NCBI GenBank assembly: GCA_002070475.1
Contig: MWDI01000035.1
Coordinates: forward strand, 1 to 42,678
Direction of reading: 5' to 3'
Length of the DNA stretch: 42,678 nucleotides
From: Firmicutes bacterium ADurb.Bin146
GTDB lineage: Bacteria; Bacillota; Clostridia; DUPQ01
The translations under genes were made by a program, and so were the position numbers. This document shows positions 34,454 to 42,678 of this stretch, piece by piece; position 1 is the first letter of the stretch; every line of letters starts with the position of its first letter. The notes beneath the pieces were generated by a model. The model ran no database searches. It had not been told where the DNA came from and was given only the letters and a program-made list of their open reading frames with translations.

Positions 34454-35108
34454 TATACACTGCCACATATTGCCAAAAGCAGACCATGGATCTTACAGTT
34501 TGGAAGATTCTTTAAAGCAATTAAAAACAGCGCATAAATATGGCATAAAATCAATAATTTGCACACCGCATTTTTATCCTTTTAATGATAGCATAGATAA
34601 ATTTCTTACAAGAAGAGATAAAGCTTATGATGAATTATCTGCTGTTAATGATACAGAAATAAAACTTTATAAAGGTGCTGAAGTCCGGCTGGTAACAGGA
34701 TTAAGCAAGCAAAAAAAAATCAAAAAACTAGCATTTGAAAATTCTAACTATATCCTTATAGAAATGCCTTCATCAATATGGAACAATATGCTTCTAAATG
34801 AAATAGCAAACCTTCAATCTATTGGTCTTACCGTTATAATTGCCCATATCGAACGATATAGCTTCAGACAGGTTCAGAAACTCATGGCACTTGATGTTTT
34901 AGGACAGATAAATGCATATTCTCTTTATTCGCCCGTGCAAGCCTGGAGGATACGTAAATATATTCGAAAATCTATGGTTGATTTCATTGCCAGCGATACA
35001 CATATATATAACTATTTTCTAACATTTAGGTTTCTAAAAAAGAGCCGTTTTATTCTTGGCTCCAGCTATACAAAATTTATGGATAATGCCGCAAAACTGA
35101 TTGTCTGA
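34446..35108 (+). CDS. PHP-type tyrosine-protein phosphatase (CpsB/YwqE-like)
   Basis: A 220-residue metal-dependent phosphatase that reverses BY-kinase phosphorylation. The PHP metal ligands appear in order: IDIHCHILP near the N-terminus, CTPHF, KGAEVR, IAHIERY and IASDTH. The ATG at 34446 is used. A TTG six bases upstream is an unlikely start. The gene overlaps the kinase by eight bases, so the two activities are translated together. It abuts the convergent lipoprotein gene with no gap and no terminator between. Confidence 0.93.
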   Translation: MIDIHCHILPKADHGSYSLEDSLKQLKTAHKYGIKSIICTPHFYPFNDSIDKFLTRRDKAYDELSAVNDTEIKLYKGAEVRLVTGLSKQKKIKKLAFENSNYILIEMPSSIWNNMLLNEIANLQSIGLTVIIAHIERYSFRQVQKLMALDVLGQINAYSLYSPVQAWRIRKYIRKSMVDFIASDTHIYNYFLTFRFLKKSRFILGSSYTKFMDNAAKLIV

Positions 35109-36269
35109 TTATTTTAAAGGAACAAGCTTTCCTCCATCAGGAAGATAAATTGTCGCTTTTCCCATCCATGTGTTGGTAACGCACTTGGTATCATAAAATA
35201 TTGTAAATCCGTTTGATTTTATTCCACTGAGATTTTTGTCTTTAAGTATTATACCTCTTACATAACTATCTGATGTTACTTCCCACACGCTATTCTCTTC
35301 TATCTGAACTGTTACTGTTCTTGCTTTATTATCTTTGTTTATATATCCTTTGATAACTGATCCATCTTTAATAAGAATATTAAGCGATGAACGTTCATCG
35401 GCTACAATACTGCCTAGAACATTGGATTTGCTTAAAGTCAGTGTGCCCTCTGAATTTATCAATGATACTACGCAATATTCATTTTGGCTTAATGTTGTAT
35501 CTTCCAGTTTTGCTGAAGCTTTTGTATCTATCATAGATAATAATGCTCCATTATCAGCTGTAAGTTTGGTTTTCTTCATATTAAGTGAGATATGAATCAG
35601 GTTTTCATTATTAAAATTATCTAATAATATTATCCCATGCTTTGTATAGAAACTGGAATCATCTATTGTTATGGCAGCACCTTCATAGAACTTCATGCTC
35701 TCCACAGTCATTTGACTACCGCTTATGCTAACAAGCGAGTCAGTTTCCACACCTGTACTTTTAGCAGTCACATTTGAATTATTCAATACCATTGATGCTT
35801 TTGATGTTACTTGTATTGCTGCTCCTGTATCTCCTAAGTTTGCAATATTCAAGCTAGATCCTGTAAACACTGCATTATCTGATATGCTTATGACATAATC
35901 CCCATATGACGCTATATTTGTAGAAATTGCATTTATAACACTATCTTGTTCTGAAGCTCTTATGGCAACTGTTTTGGATATTATTTCTGAATTTATTATA
36001 GAAGCTGTTGATGCGCTTTTTATATTTACAGCTTCATAAAAGTCGGCATTATATATCTGACCTTTTGAAATCTCAAGTACAGCTTTTTCTGATAAATCAA
36101 TTTTGTTATACTTTTTATTCTTTAAAGCTACAGTCTCTCCTTTTTGCTCATATGATGTCAAAGATTTATATAGCCTTGAAGCACGGTACTCTTCCTCGGT
36201 ACAAGAAACAAGTACTGCTGACATTATTAAAATTATGAGAATAAGTTTTATTGCCCCGGTTTTCCTCAT
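35109..36269 (-). CDS. Predicted beta-helix lipoprotein of unknown function
   Basis: A 386-residue protein with a lipoprotein signal (lipobox LVSC, Cys23). The rest is a run of short beta-strand repeats rich in Ser, Asn, Thr and Val/Ile (for example SIINSEIISK, MVLNNSNVTAKS and LTLSKSNVLGSIV). Such repeats are typical of right-handed parallel beta-helix (pectin-lyase-like or adhesin-like) proteins. No catalytic motif is evident. Its place between the phosphatase and glycosyltransferase genes, on the opposite strand, suggests a role at the cell surface with the glycan, perhaps as a carbohydrate-binding or scaffold protein. No ribosome binding site is seen. The predicted transcript start is only a few bases before the ATG. 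Confidence 0.75.
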   Translation of the reverse strand: MRKTGAIKLILIILIMSAVLVSCTEEEYRASRLYKSLTSYEQKGETVALKNKKYNKIDLSEKAVLEISKGQIYNADFYEAVNIKSASTASIINSEIISKTVAIRASEQDSVINAISTNIASYGDYVISISDNAVFTGSSLNIANLGDTGAAIQVTSKASMVLNNSNVTAKSTGVETDSLVSISGSQMTVESMKFYEGAAITIDDSSFYTKHGIILLDNFNNENLIHISLNMKKTKLTADNGALLSMIDTKASAKLEDTTLSQNEYCVVSLINSEGTLTLSKSNVLGSIVADERSSLNILIKDGSVIKGYINKDNKARTVTVQIEENSVWEVTSDSYVRGIILKDKNLSGIKSNGFTIFYDTKCVTNTWMGKATIYLPDGGKLVPLK

Positions 36270-36281
36270 GTCTACAAAGTT

Positions 36282-36310
36282 ATTTTAATTGCAATTCTGC
36301 CAAATATCAA
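36282..36310 (-). promoter_or_regulatory. Promoter for the beta-helix lipoprotein
   Basis: On the minus strand TTGATA (36305-36310) and TAAAAT (36282-36287) are 17 bases apart. Predicted start of transcription is near 36275, so the message would be almost leaderless. Confidence 0.45.
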
Positions 36311-36318
36311 CCTTTTTA

Positions 36319-36347
36319 TTGATTTTCAGTCGCTTATTGCCTATACT
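36319..36347 (+). promoter_or_regulatory. Promoter for the TagA-type glycosyltransferase gene
   Basis: TTGATT (36319-36324) and TATACT (36342-36347) with a 17-base spacer. The start near 36354 leaves just enough leader for GGAG before the ATG at 36367. Its -35 box is eight bases from the divergent lipoprotein -35 box. Confidence 0.55.
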
Positions 36348-36366
36348 TCTTTATATTGGAGATATT

Positions 36367-37095
36367 ATGGATATTTTAGGCATAAGAATAGATAATATAG
36401 ATATGGAAAATTCATTAAAAAAAGCGTATGAATCCATGTTTTATGATCGTTCTTTCAAGTATATTTTTACACCGAACGCTGAAATATGTATGAATGCATT
36501 AAGAGACAATGATCTTCTACAAGCTTTGAATTCTTCTTTCCTGAATATACCTGATGGAGAGGGAGTAATCCTTGCTTCTAAAATATTGAAGTCTCCTTTA
36601 AAAGAAAAGGTGCCTGGATGCATATTCGTACAGAATCTGCTAGGTATGGGAAAAGCTTTTTCAGTTTATCTTCTTGGAGCTTCTCATGATTCTGTCAAAG
36701 CTGCAAAAGAAAACATACTGATACGTTATCCTTATATATCAGTATCCGGTTTCCATGATGGTTATTTTCGTAAAGAAGAAGAGAAAAATATTATTGATGA
36801 AATTAATATAAAGAAACCAGACTTGATTATTGTTGGTTTAGGTGCTCCGAAGCAGGAAATGTTCATATATAATCATAGACATAATATACATTCTGGACTT
36901 GCAATCGGAGCAGGTGGAACTATTGATATTATATCGGGTTATGCAAAAAGAGCACCGGACTTTTTCTGCAAGCATAAGCTAGAATGGTTCTACCGGCTTA
37001 TAAAACAGCCTAAAAGATTTAAAAGAATGCTAAATATACCTTTATTCCTGATCAAATGCAAAATTCATGTATTATGCAAAAAAAAGAAAGACTAG
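36367..37095 (+). CDS. WecG/TagA/CpsF-family glycosyltransferase (GT26)
   Basis: A 242-residue transferase that adds a sugar, usually N-acetylmannosamine from UDP-ManNAc in TagA, to a lipid-linked GlcNAc. Family motifs are FTPNAEI, IPDGEGV with the catalytic Asp (about residue 63), VYLLGAS, GFHDGYF, LIIVGLGAPKQEMFI and AIGAGGTID. The C-terminus is basic and hydrophobic and likely binds the membrane. The ATG at 36367 follows GGAG and the promoter. An upstream in-frame start at 36289 would precede the promoter. The stop codon forms the loop of the terminator hairpin. It probably contributes to a wall polymer or exopolysaccharide. Confidence 0.92.
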   Translation: MDILGIRIDNIDMENSLKKAYESMFYDRSFKYIFTPNAEICMNALRDNDLLQALNSSFLNIPDGEGVILASKILKSPLKEKVPGCIFVQNLLGMGKAFSVYLLGASHDSVKAAKENILIRYPYISVSGFHDGYFRKEEEKNIIDEINIKKPDLIIVGLGAPKQEMFIYNHRHNIHSGLAIGAGGTIDIISGYAKRAPDFFCKHKLEWFYRLIKQPKRFKRMLNIPLFLIKCKIHVLCKKKKD

Positions 37096-37110
37096 GTCTT
37101 TCTATTTTTT
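37085..37110 (+). terminator. Rho-independent terminator of the glycosyltransferase gene
   Basis: AGAAAGAC (37085-37092) pairs with GTCTTTCT (37096-37103), and the TAG stop codon is the three-base loop. The stem is followed by ATTTTTTC and preceded by an A-run, so it could act in both directions. The remaining gap to 37202 contains a further AT-only hairpin (37133-37154) and no gene. Confidence 0.72.
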
Positions 37111-37202
37111 CATTGAGGAATGAATTATGAAATTTATTATGCTTTCATAATAAAGCACTTATGTGAATATTCTGTGAATTAATAATTAAATCTTTGTGAA
37201 CA

Positions 37203-37901
37203 TTACAAAGGTTTCTTTTTAGGAATACCGTCTGCCCTGGGATATTTATCTAAAATATTCTTTATTTTCTTAAAATATATATTACACCTTTTTATATCAG
37301 AAAATGGAATAGTTTGACTTTCTATTTTATATACTTCTAAAAAAAGTTGCTTCATAGCATTCTTAGCTGATTCCAGTTCGGTTTTATCAGTTTTCATGGC
37401 AATAAAAAGACCATCTTTTTTTATAAATGGAGCACAATATTCCACCAGAACATTCAATGGCGCTACTGCTCTTGCTGTAGACACATCAAATCTTTCTCTG
37501 TAAATATCTTCTCGTCCCGCTATTTCAGCCCTATCTTGGCAAATGAAAATCTGCTCAAGACCAAGAGTATCTGTAACATGCTCTAAAAAAGAGGCTTTTT
37601 TCCCGTTTGCTTCAAGTAAAACTACTTTATTTTTATATCCTGCTATTTTTAAAGGTATACCTGGAAATCCTGCTCCAGTGCCTACATCAATCAAAGATTT
37701 GGTTCCGTCTATGCCTTTATACAACATCAGGCTGTCTCCAAAGTGTTTTATATAAATATCTCTTATTTCAGTAATTCCAGTGAGATTAAATTTTTTATTC
37801 CATTCAATAAGAAGCATGGCATATGCATTAAATTTTTCGTAATGTTCCTCGTCGTATTTTAACCCAAGTACATCATAAATCCCTTTAAGCAACTCTCTCA
37901 T
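37203..37901 (-). CDS. rsmG: 16S rRNA (guanine-527-N7)-methyltransferase
   Basis: Methylates G527 of 16S rRNA using S-adenosylmethionine. The 232-residue protein has the RsmG start ([19 protein letters not shown]), the SAM-binding [14 protein letters not shown] and the STARAVAPL strand. Formerly gidB. It overlaps mnmG by four bases (ATGA) and ends the origin-proximal cluster. Confidence 0.96.
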   Translation of the reverse strand: MRELLKGIYDVLGLKYDEEHYEKFNAYAMLLIEWNKKFNLTGITEIRDIYIKHFGDSLMLYKGIDGTKSLIDVGTGAGFPGIPLKIAGYKNKVVLLEANGKKASFLEHVTDTLGLEQIFICQDRAEIAGREDIYRERFDVSTARAVAPLNVLVEYCAPFIKKDGLFIAMKTDKTELESAKNAMKQLFLEVYKIESQTIPFSDIKRCNIYFKKIKNILDKYPRADGIPKKKPL

Positions 37902-39775
37902 TGAAGATTCTCCTTTTTTTTCCTTCTCTGTTGCTCCAAGTAAACATAAAGTACTTGTATATCTGCAGGAGAAACACCAGAAATTCTGCTTGCCATTCCT
38001 AATGAACCCGGTTTTATATTTTCAAGCTTCTGTTTTGCTTCAGTTCTAAGTCCTGCGATTTCCCTGAAAACAATATCTTTAGGAATAAGAATTTTCTCCA
38101 TTTTTTTGAATTGCTCCACTTGTCTAAGTTGTTTTTCTATATAACCCTCATACTTTATCTTTATTTCAGCTTCTTGCTTCTCCTCTTTAGTAATATTAGG
38201 AATTTGATCATCAATTTCATATAGATCCTCATAACTTATGCCTTCTCTTTTCAAGATAGAGGCTTCAGTTATTCCAGAATTAATTGTCTGTTGGTTTCTT
38301 TTTTCAAAAAATGGGTTTGCCAGTTTAGGAGAAACATTCTTCTTTTTTAATCTCTCTATCTCCTTGTTGATATTTTCCATTTTTATAAGGAACTTATCAT
38401 ATCTTTCCTGGTTTATAAGACCTATCTGGTAACCTTTTGCTGTCAGTCTTTCATCAGCATTATCTTGTCTTAAAATCAACCGGTATTCAGCTCTGCTGGT
38501 CATCATCCTATATGGTTCATTTGTACCTTTTGTTACAAGATCATCAATAAGCACCCCTATGTATGCTTCAGATCTATCCAACACTAACGGTGGAAGAGTT
38601 TTTATTTTTAATGCTGCATTTATACCAGCTATTATGCCTTGTGCTGCAGCTTCTTCATATCCGCTGCTCCCATTACTCTGCCCAGCTGAATAAAGTCCGT
38701 CAAAATCTCTAAACTCCATTGTAGGAAGAAGCTGTAATGGGTCAAAACAGTCATATTCTATAGCATAAGCGCTTCTCATGAAAATAACATTTTCCAACCC
38801 CTCTATAGATCTATACATATCCTCTTGAACATCCTCTGGCATAGAACTTGACATACCTTGTACATACATTTCGTCGGTCATAAGACCCATTGGTTCAATA
38901 AACACTTGGTGTCTTTCTTTATCTGCAAATCTCACTATTTTATCTTCAATAGATGGGCAGTATCTCACGCCTGTTCCGCTTATTTTCCCACTGTATAAAG
39001 GTGACCTGTCAAGATTGTTTCTTATTATTTCATGTGTCTTTTTATTGGTGTAAGTCAGGTAGCATGGTATCTGATTTATCTCAATCTTTTCTGTTTCAAA
39101 GGAGAATGGCACTATTGGTTCATCACCATTTTGAATAGACATCTTGCTAAAATCTATACTGTTCTTATGAACTCTTGCAGGTGTACCTGTTTTAAACCTT
39201 CTTTGTTTGATTCCTTTTTGTGCAAGATTAATAGAAAGTTTATTTGCTGGAAATAAACCATCAGGTCCACCCTCATATGAAGTATCACCTATTATAATCC
39301 TGGATTTCAGATATGTTCCTGTCGCTATTATTACAGCTTTTGAAAAAAACAGTGCATCAGTATTGGTGATAACGCCTTTTACTTTATTTCCTTCAAATAT
39401 TACATCAGTAACTTCATATTGTCTGATTTCTAGGTTCTCCTGAGATTCCAGTATATGTTTCATAACAATTTGGTACTGTCTTCTATCTATCTGAGCTCTA
39501 AGAGAGTATACTGCCGGACCACTGGATTTATTGAGCATTTTCGATTGTATAAGGGTTGCATCAGCGCACTTTCCCATCTGCCCTCCTAGAGCATCAATTT
39601 CTCTTACAAGATGGCCTTTTGCTGTACCTCCAATACTTGGGTTGCATGGCATGTTAGCTATACTGTCAAGATTTAGAGTAAAAATTGCTGTCTTTAGACC
39701 CATTCTTGCACTTGCTAGTGCGGCTTCACATCCTGCATGTCCTGCTCCGACAACAATTACATCATATACTTTCAT
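37898..39775 (-). CDS. mnmG: tRNA uridine-5-carboxymethylaminomethyl modification enzyme MnmG
   Basis: FAD-dependent partner of MnmE that adds a carboxymethylaminomethyl group at the wobble uridine of certain tRNAs. The 625-residue length is normal. The N-terminal FAD motif [14 protein letters not shown] is followed by [21 protein letters not shown] (quoted in part, about residues 45-65) and [13 protein letters not shown]. The C-terminal helical domain ends in a basic tail. The gene begins one base after the mnmE stop, consistent with a shared transcript. Confidence 0.97.
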   Translation of the reverse strand: MKVYDVIVVGAGHAGCEAALASARMGLKTAIFTLNLDSIANMPCNPSIGGTAKGHLVREIDALGGQMGKCADATLIQSKMLNKSSGPAVYSLRAQIDRRQYQIVMKHILESQENLEIRQYEVTDVIFEGNKVKGVITNTDALFFSKAVIIATGTYLKSRIIIGDTSYEGGPDGLFPANKLSINLAQKGIKQRRFKTGTPARVHKNSIDFSKMSIQNGDEPIVPFSFETEKIEINQIPCYLTYTNKKTHEIIRNNLDRSPLYSGKISGTGVRYCPSIEDKIVRFADKERHQVFIEPMGLMTDEMYVQGMSSSMPEDVQEDMYRSIEGLENVIFMRSAYAIEYDCFDPLQLLPTMEFRDFDGLYSAGQSNGSSGYEEAAAQGIIAGINAALKIKTLPPLVLDRSEAYIGVLIDDLVTKGTNEPYRMMTSRAEYRLILRQDNADERLTAKGYQIGLINQERYDKFLIKMENINKEIERLKKKNVSPKLANPFFEKRNQQTINSGITEASILKREGISYEDLYEIDDQIPNITKEEKQEAEIKIKYEGYIEKQLRQVEQFKKMEKILIPKDIVFREIAGLRTEAKQKLENIKPGSLGMASRISGVSPADIQVLYVYLEQQRRKKKENLQ

Positions 39776-39776
39776 T

Positions 39777-41147
39777 CTATTTACCTATGCAGAATTTTTC
39801 AAAAATCCTGTCCACAATATCTGCACTTGCGGTCTCTCCTGTTATCTTGCCTAGTTCCTCTGCCGCACATGTAAGATCAACACTTAACATGTCAATATAG
39901 GAACTGTCTTTTGTATTATCCAAGAAATCTATAGCATCGGAAATATGCCTTTTATGTCTTTCGTTTGTAATAGCTGTATCCTTCTGTCTTATTTCTCCTG
40001 CATTAACCATTTCAAGAAGTTTATCGAAAATTTCATTTATTCCTTCTTTTTTCTCTAATGAACAGGCGACTATTCTGTCTTTGAAAATTTTTCTCAGGTC
40101 CTTTTCCATCAATTCTACATGCTTGTCTCTTTCATCTTCCACAAGAAGATCTGTCTTATTTAACACGCAAATAGTTTTATCCATATCTTTAATATAATTG
40201 AATATATCATCTTTATAAGGTTTGCTTATATCAGCTATATAAATAACTGCATCAGCTTCTTCAATTGCTTCTTTAGATTTTTCTATACCTATCTTTTCTA
40301 TTTGATTGTCAGTACTTCGTATTCCTGCTGTATCCTTTAAAGTAACACATAATCCTTTTATATCTATTTTTACTTCAACTACATCCCTTGTAGTTCCAGC
40401 AATATCTGTAACAATTACACGGTTCTGACCGCATGCTTTATTGATGAAGGTGGATTTTCCTACATTCACATCACCTACAACTGCAACATTTAATCCTTTA
40501 CGTATGATTCTTCTGTTATCAAAATCCTCAATAAACGCTTTAAGACTGTTTTTTATTTCTTCTGCCTTATTTCTCGCTTCTTTTGCTGAAATTTTTTCAA
40601 CATCATATTCGGGGTAATCCATCACAACCATAATATGCGAAATCAGGTCTATAAGCTCATTTCTAATTTGCTTGATCTGCAAACTTTTCTCGCCTTTTAA
40701 CTGAGATATAGCTTCTTTATATGAATCTTCAGCTTCACTGTTGATAAGGTCCATTACTGCTTCAGCTTCCATAAGGTCTATGCTTCCATTCATGAATGCT
40801 CTTTTTGTAAATTCCCCAGGTTGTGCAGGGGTAGCTCCATTGGCATATGTCAAAGCTAATATCTTCTTTGTTACATACATACCACCATGACAGTGAATTT
40901 CCACAATATCTTCTTTTGTATATGTTTTTGGAGATTTCATTTTAATAAGCAACACATGATCTACTGTGTTGCCTTCTTTATCTTGAATCTTTCCGTATGT
41001 GACTGTATGGCTTTTTATACTATCAAATGGAATTTTTGATTTAAATATGCTTTTAGCAACCAAAAAAGCATTGCTTCCGCTAATCCTGATTACTGATATT
41101 CCTCCAACCCCTATAGGTGTGGAAATTGCTGCTATTGTGTTTTCCAT
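39777..41147 (-). CDS. mnmE: tRNA modification GTPase MnmE
   Basis: Acts with MnmG in wobble-uridine modification. The 456-residue protein has the N-terminal formyl-THF-binding domain ([20 protein letters not shown], about residues 4-23), a helical domain, and an inserted G domain with [22 protein letters not shown] and NKTDLL. It ends with the invariant C-terminal CIGK whose Cys is required for activity. It starts just five bases after the jag stop codon. Confidence 0.97.
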   Translation of the reverse strand: MENTIAAISTPIGVGGISVIRISGSNAFLVAKSIFKSKIPFDSIKSHTVTYGKIQDKEGNTVDHVLLIKMKSPKTYTKEDIVEIHCHGGMYVTKKILALTYANGATPAQPGEFTKRAFMNGSIDLMEAEAVMDLINSEAEDSYKEAISQLKGEKSLQIKQIRNELIDLISHIMVVMDYPEYDVEKISAKEARNKAEEIKNSLKAFIEDFDNRRIIRKGLNVAVVGDVNVGKSTFINKACGQNRVIVTDIAGTTRDVVEVKIDIKGLCVTLKDTAGIRSTDNQIEKIGIEKSKEAIEEADAVIYIADISKPYKDDIFNYIKDMDKTICVLNKTDLLVEDERDKHVELMEKDLRKIFKDRIVACSLEKKEGINEIFDKLLEMVNAGEIRQKDTAITNERHKRHISDAIDFLDNTKDSSYIDMLSVDLTCAAEELGKITGETASADIVDRIFEKFCIGK

Positions 41148-41152
41148 CTTTT

Positions 41153-41803
41153 CTAATAGCTGCTTCTTTTTCCGTTTCTTTCAAAGGAAATTACTATTTT
41201 CCTGTTTGGCTCGTCTCCTACACTGTATGTTGAAACATTATCTCTGTTCTGAAGGCATGTATGTATAATTCTTCTTTCATATGATGACATAGAATCAAGC
41301 ATAAAATCCCTTTTTGTCTTAACGACTTTATCAGCTGTCTTTTTTGCTAAGTCTTCCAAGTATGTCTTGTGTCTTTCCCTGTAATTTTCTGTATCTATCA
41401 ATACTCTTATATGTGTATCATAAACTCTACTGACAACTTGTGATGTTAAAAACTGTAAAGACTGGAGTACTTCTCCTCTTCTGCCAATAATCAATCCTGA
41501 ATCATTGCAGCTGATATCTGCTTTATAGAAACCTTCTTCTTCACTGACAAATACCTCAGGAGCAAGTCCCATTTGCGATAGTATGTCTTCAAGAAATAAT
41601 TTTATTGTTTCTTTTGGATCGTCTTCTGTTGAGAAATAAACTTTTACTCTTGCTTCTTTTCTTCCTATTCCCAAAAGTCCTTTAGTTTCTTCCTCTACTA
41701 TCTCAATTTCTACATCTCCAAGTTCCAGGCCTAATTCCAAAAGCGCTGCCTGGACGGCTTCATCAACGGTTTTTCCTGTCTTTTCAATGCTTACCTTGCT
41801 CAT
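41153..41803 (-). CDS. jag: RNA-binding protein Jag (KhpB, SpoIIIJ-associated)
   Basis: A 216-residue RNA-binding protein with a Jag-N domain (about 1-55, ending KGLLGIGRKEARVKV), a KH domain whose GxxG loop is IIGRRGEVL, and a C-terminal R3H domain (ERRIIHTCL). It is associated with cell division and envelope control in Firmicutes. The ATG at 41803 starts the conserved MSKVSIEKTGKT segment and has AAGGAG upstream. A frame opening at 41854 would add 17 basic residues copied from inside yidC and is rejected. It overlaps yidC by 20 bases. Confidence 0.94.
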   Translation of the reverse strand: MSKVSIEKTGKTVDEAVQAALLELGLELGDVEIEIVEEETKGLLGIGRKEARVKVYFSTEDDPKETIKLFLEDILSQMGLAPEVFVSEEEGFYKADISCNDSGLIIGRRGEVLQSLQFLTSQVVSRVYDTHIRVLIDTENYRERHKTYLEDLAKKTADKVVKTKRDFMLDSMSSYERRIIHTCLQNRDNVSTYSVGDEPNRKIVISFERNGKRSSY

Positions 41804-42678
41804 TTTTATCTTTACTCTCCTTATTTTCCTCTTTAACTTCATATGTTGCTTCAATGACTTTTTCTTCGCTTCTTGATGCTTCTCCGCTTCTTACAGCTTC
41901 TGCTGCTTTCTTAGCATCATAATTCTGTCTTATTTTTTCAATAATGAAATGCTGGCCTATCTGAACGACATATGTGAATATCCAGTATAGTGACATGCTT
42001 ACCGGTAAAGTAAAACCAATCCATAATGTCATAGCAGGCATTAAGAACTTCATTGTTTTATTCATCTGAGAAGACATATCAGGTGCTTCATTGGCATTTG
42101 TGGTTTTCTTCTTAACAGGCATTCTCTTCTTCATGGCTTTGTCGGTAAGATACTGCGACAATATTACTAAAGCCACTGATATTAGCGGAAGAAATATGAT
42201 AGGAAGATATGTCCCTATTGTTTCTGCTCCAAATAAGATAGATGGATTAATCTTTGGAACAAGACCTAGATTCATTCCAAGAAAATTCATATCAATCAGC
42301 TTGTCACGTGTTATAAGGTCCTTTACAAGCTCAAACTTTGAAGGGTCTGTTATAAGGTCATTATTTATCGTTGTCTGCAGTACTGTAGGAGCATATTCCA
42401 AGCGTTCTATAATTTGAGTAATAACATCTTTAGATACACCTTTAATGTATGTAAGAGGTTGCGCAAGAACCCTGTACATTGCTATAAGTAAGGGAAATTG
42501 TATTAAATTAGGCAGACAACCAGATGCACATCCCACATTTTCTTGTTTATACAGTTTCTGAATTTCTTCATTCTGCTTTTGCTGGTCATTCTTATACCTT
42601 CTTTTTATAGCATCAACTTTAGGGGTGAGCTCGCTCATCCTCATTGTAGACTTTTGACCTTTAATAGAAAGCGGCATT
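41784..42678 (-). CDS. yidC: Membrane protein insertase YidC/SpoIIIJ (5' end missing)
   Basis: Inserts proteins into the cytoplasmic membrane with or without Sec. About 298 residues are present. The window edge cuts off the start, because the first visible residues (PLSIKGQKS) correspond to the end of the first core helix. Visible family features are KYKNDQQKQNEEIQKLYK (the coiled-coil hairpin), GCLPNLIQFPLLIAMYRVL, the helix TLWIGFTLPVSMSLYWIFTYVVQ (in part) and a long charged tail. Genes further right would be expected to be rnpA, rpmH and dnaA. Confidence 0.95.
   Translation of the reverse strand, partial: MPLSIKGQKSTMRMSELTPKVDAIKRRYKNDQQKQNEEIQKLYKQENVGCASGCLPNLIQFPLLIAMYRVLAQPLTYIKGVSKDVITQIIERLEYAPTVLQTTINNDLITDPSKFELVKDLITRDKLIDMNFLGMNLGLVPKINPSILFGAETIGTYLPIIFLPLISVALVILSQYLTDKAMKKRMPVKKKTTNANEAPDMSSQMNKTMKFLMPAMTLWIGFTLPVSMSLYWIFTYVVQIGQHFIIEKIRQNYDAKKAAEAVRSGEASRSEEKVIEATYEVKEENKESKDKNEQGKH

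Noticed and set aside
37133..37154. AT-only inverted repeat (TTTATTATG / CATAATAAA) as a terminator for rsmG
   Set aside because: The stem has almost no G-C pairs and no T tract in the needed direction. It may be chance in AT-rich sequence.
41804..41854. Longer jag reading frame starting at 41854
   Set aside because: The extra 17 residues are a basic artefact of the overlapping yidC tail, and the conserved Jag start is MSKVSIEKTG at 41803.
1..42678. CRISPR arrays, insertion sequences, prophage or tRNA-linked integration sites
   Set aside because: No regularly spaced repeats, transposase or integrase genes, or tRNA-like sequences were noticed on either strand.

Overview
This is an AT-rich stretch from a low-GC Gram-positive, probably strictly anaerobic Clostridia- or Tissierellia-like bacterium. 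That placement is inferred from four things: the B12-dependent ribonucleotide reductase, a sodium-pump decarboxylase beta subunit, S-layer-homology (SLH) proteins, and the Firmicutes gene order yidC-jag-mnmE-mnmG-rsmG at the right edge. This order normally lies beside the chromosomal origin. I see no tRNA, rRNA, CRISPR array, insertion sequence or phage gene. The window looks like stable, tightly packed chromosome.

Layout. 1-2.4 kb: the first codons of an unknown leftward gene, then nrdJ, whose promoter overlaps a convincing pair of NrdR boxes. 2.5-7.2 kb: a seven-gene rightward operon, mostly start/stop-overlapped (xpaC-like, telA-like, lemA-like, TPM/YgcG, an MFS-like protein and two small membrane proteins), which looks like an envelope-stress module. 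7.2-8.5 kb: an orphan Na+-pumping decarboxylase beta subunit with a 55-residue gamma-like subunit. 8.6-15.6 kb: a nucleoside uptake and salvage operon (deoC, bmpA-like lipoprotein, nupOPQ-like ABC transporter, pdp). 15.6-20.5 kb: three exported proteins (DUF5050-like propeller, subtilase-RCC1-SLH protease, CapA-like lipoprotein). 20.5-23.7 kb: typA and a GH4 glycosidase. 23.8-27.8 kb: an operon of an Old-Yellow-Enzyme/FadH-like flavoprotein and a two-subunit aconitase X. 27.9-37.1 kb: a surface-polysaccharide locus (long-chain dehydratase, O-antigen-ligase-like polymerase, an unusual Wzz-like protein, the Wzz/BY-kinase/PHP-phosphatase trio, a beta-helix-like lipoprotein and a TagA-type glycosyltransferase). 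37.2 kb to the end: rsmG, mnmG, mnmE, jag and a 5'-truncated yidC.

How the parts fit. The nucleoside operon imports nucleosides, phosphorolyses pyrimidine nucleosides and cleaves deoxyribose-5-phosphate. The polysaccharide locus could make an exopolysaccharide or the secondary cell-wall polymer that SLH proteins such as the protease bind. The two most promising unexplained systems are the aconitase X plus enoate-reductase-like operon, which reads as a dehydrate-then-reduce pathway of unknown substrate, and the Wzz-like protein whose cytoplasmic tail looks like a BY-kinase fold that has lost its P-loop. Several start codons were moved from the longest possible ORF to sites with a proper ribosome binding site. 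Promoters were read by eye and are moderate-confidence calls.
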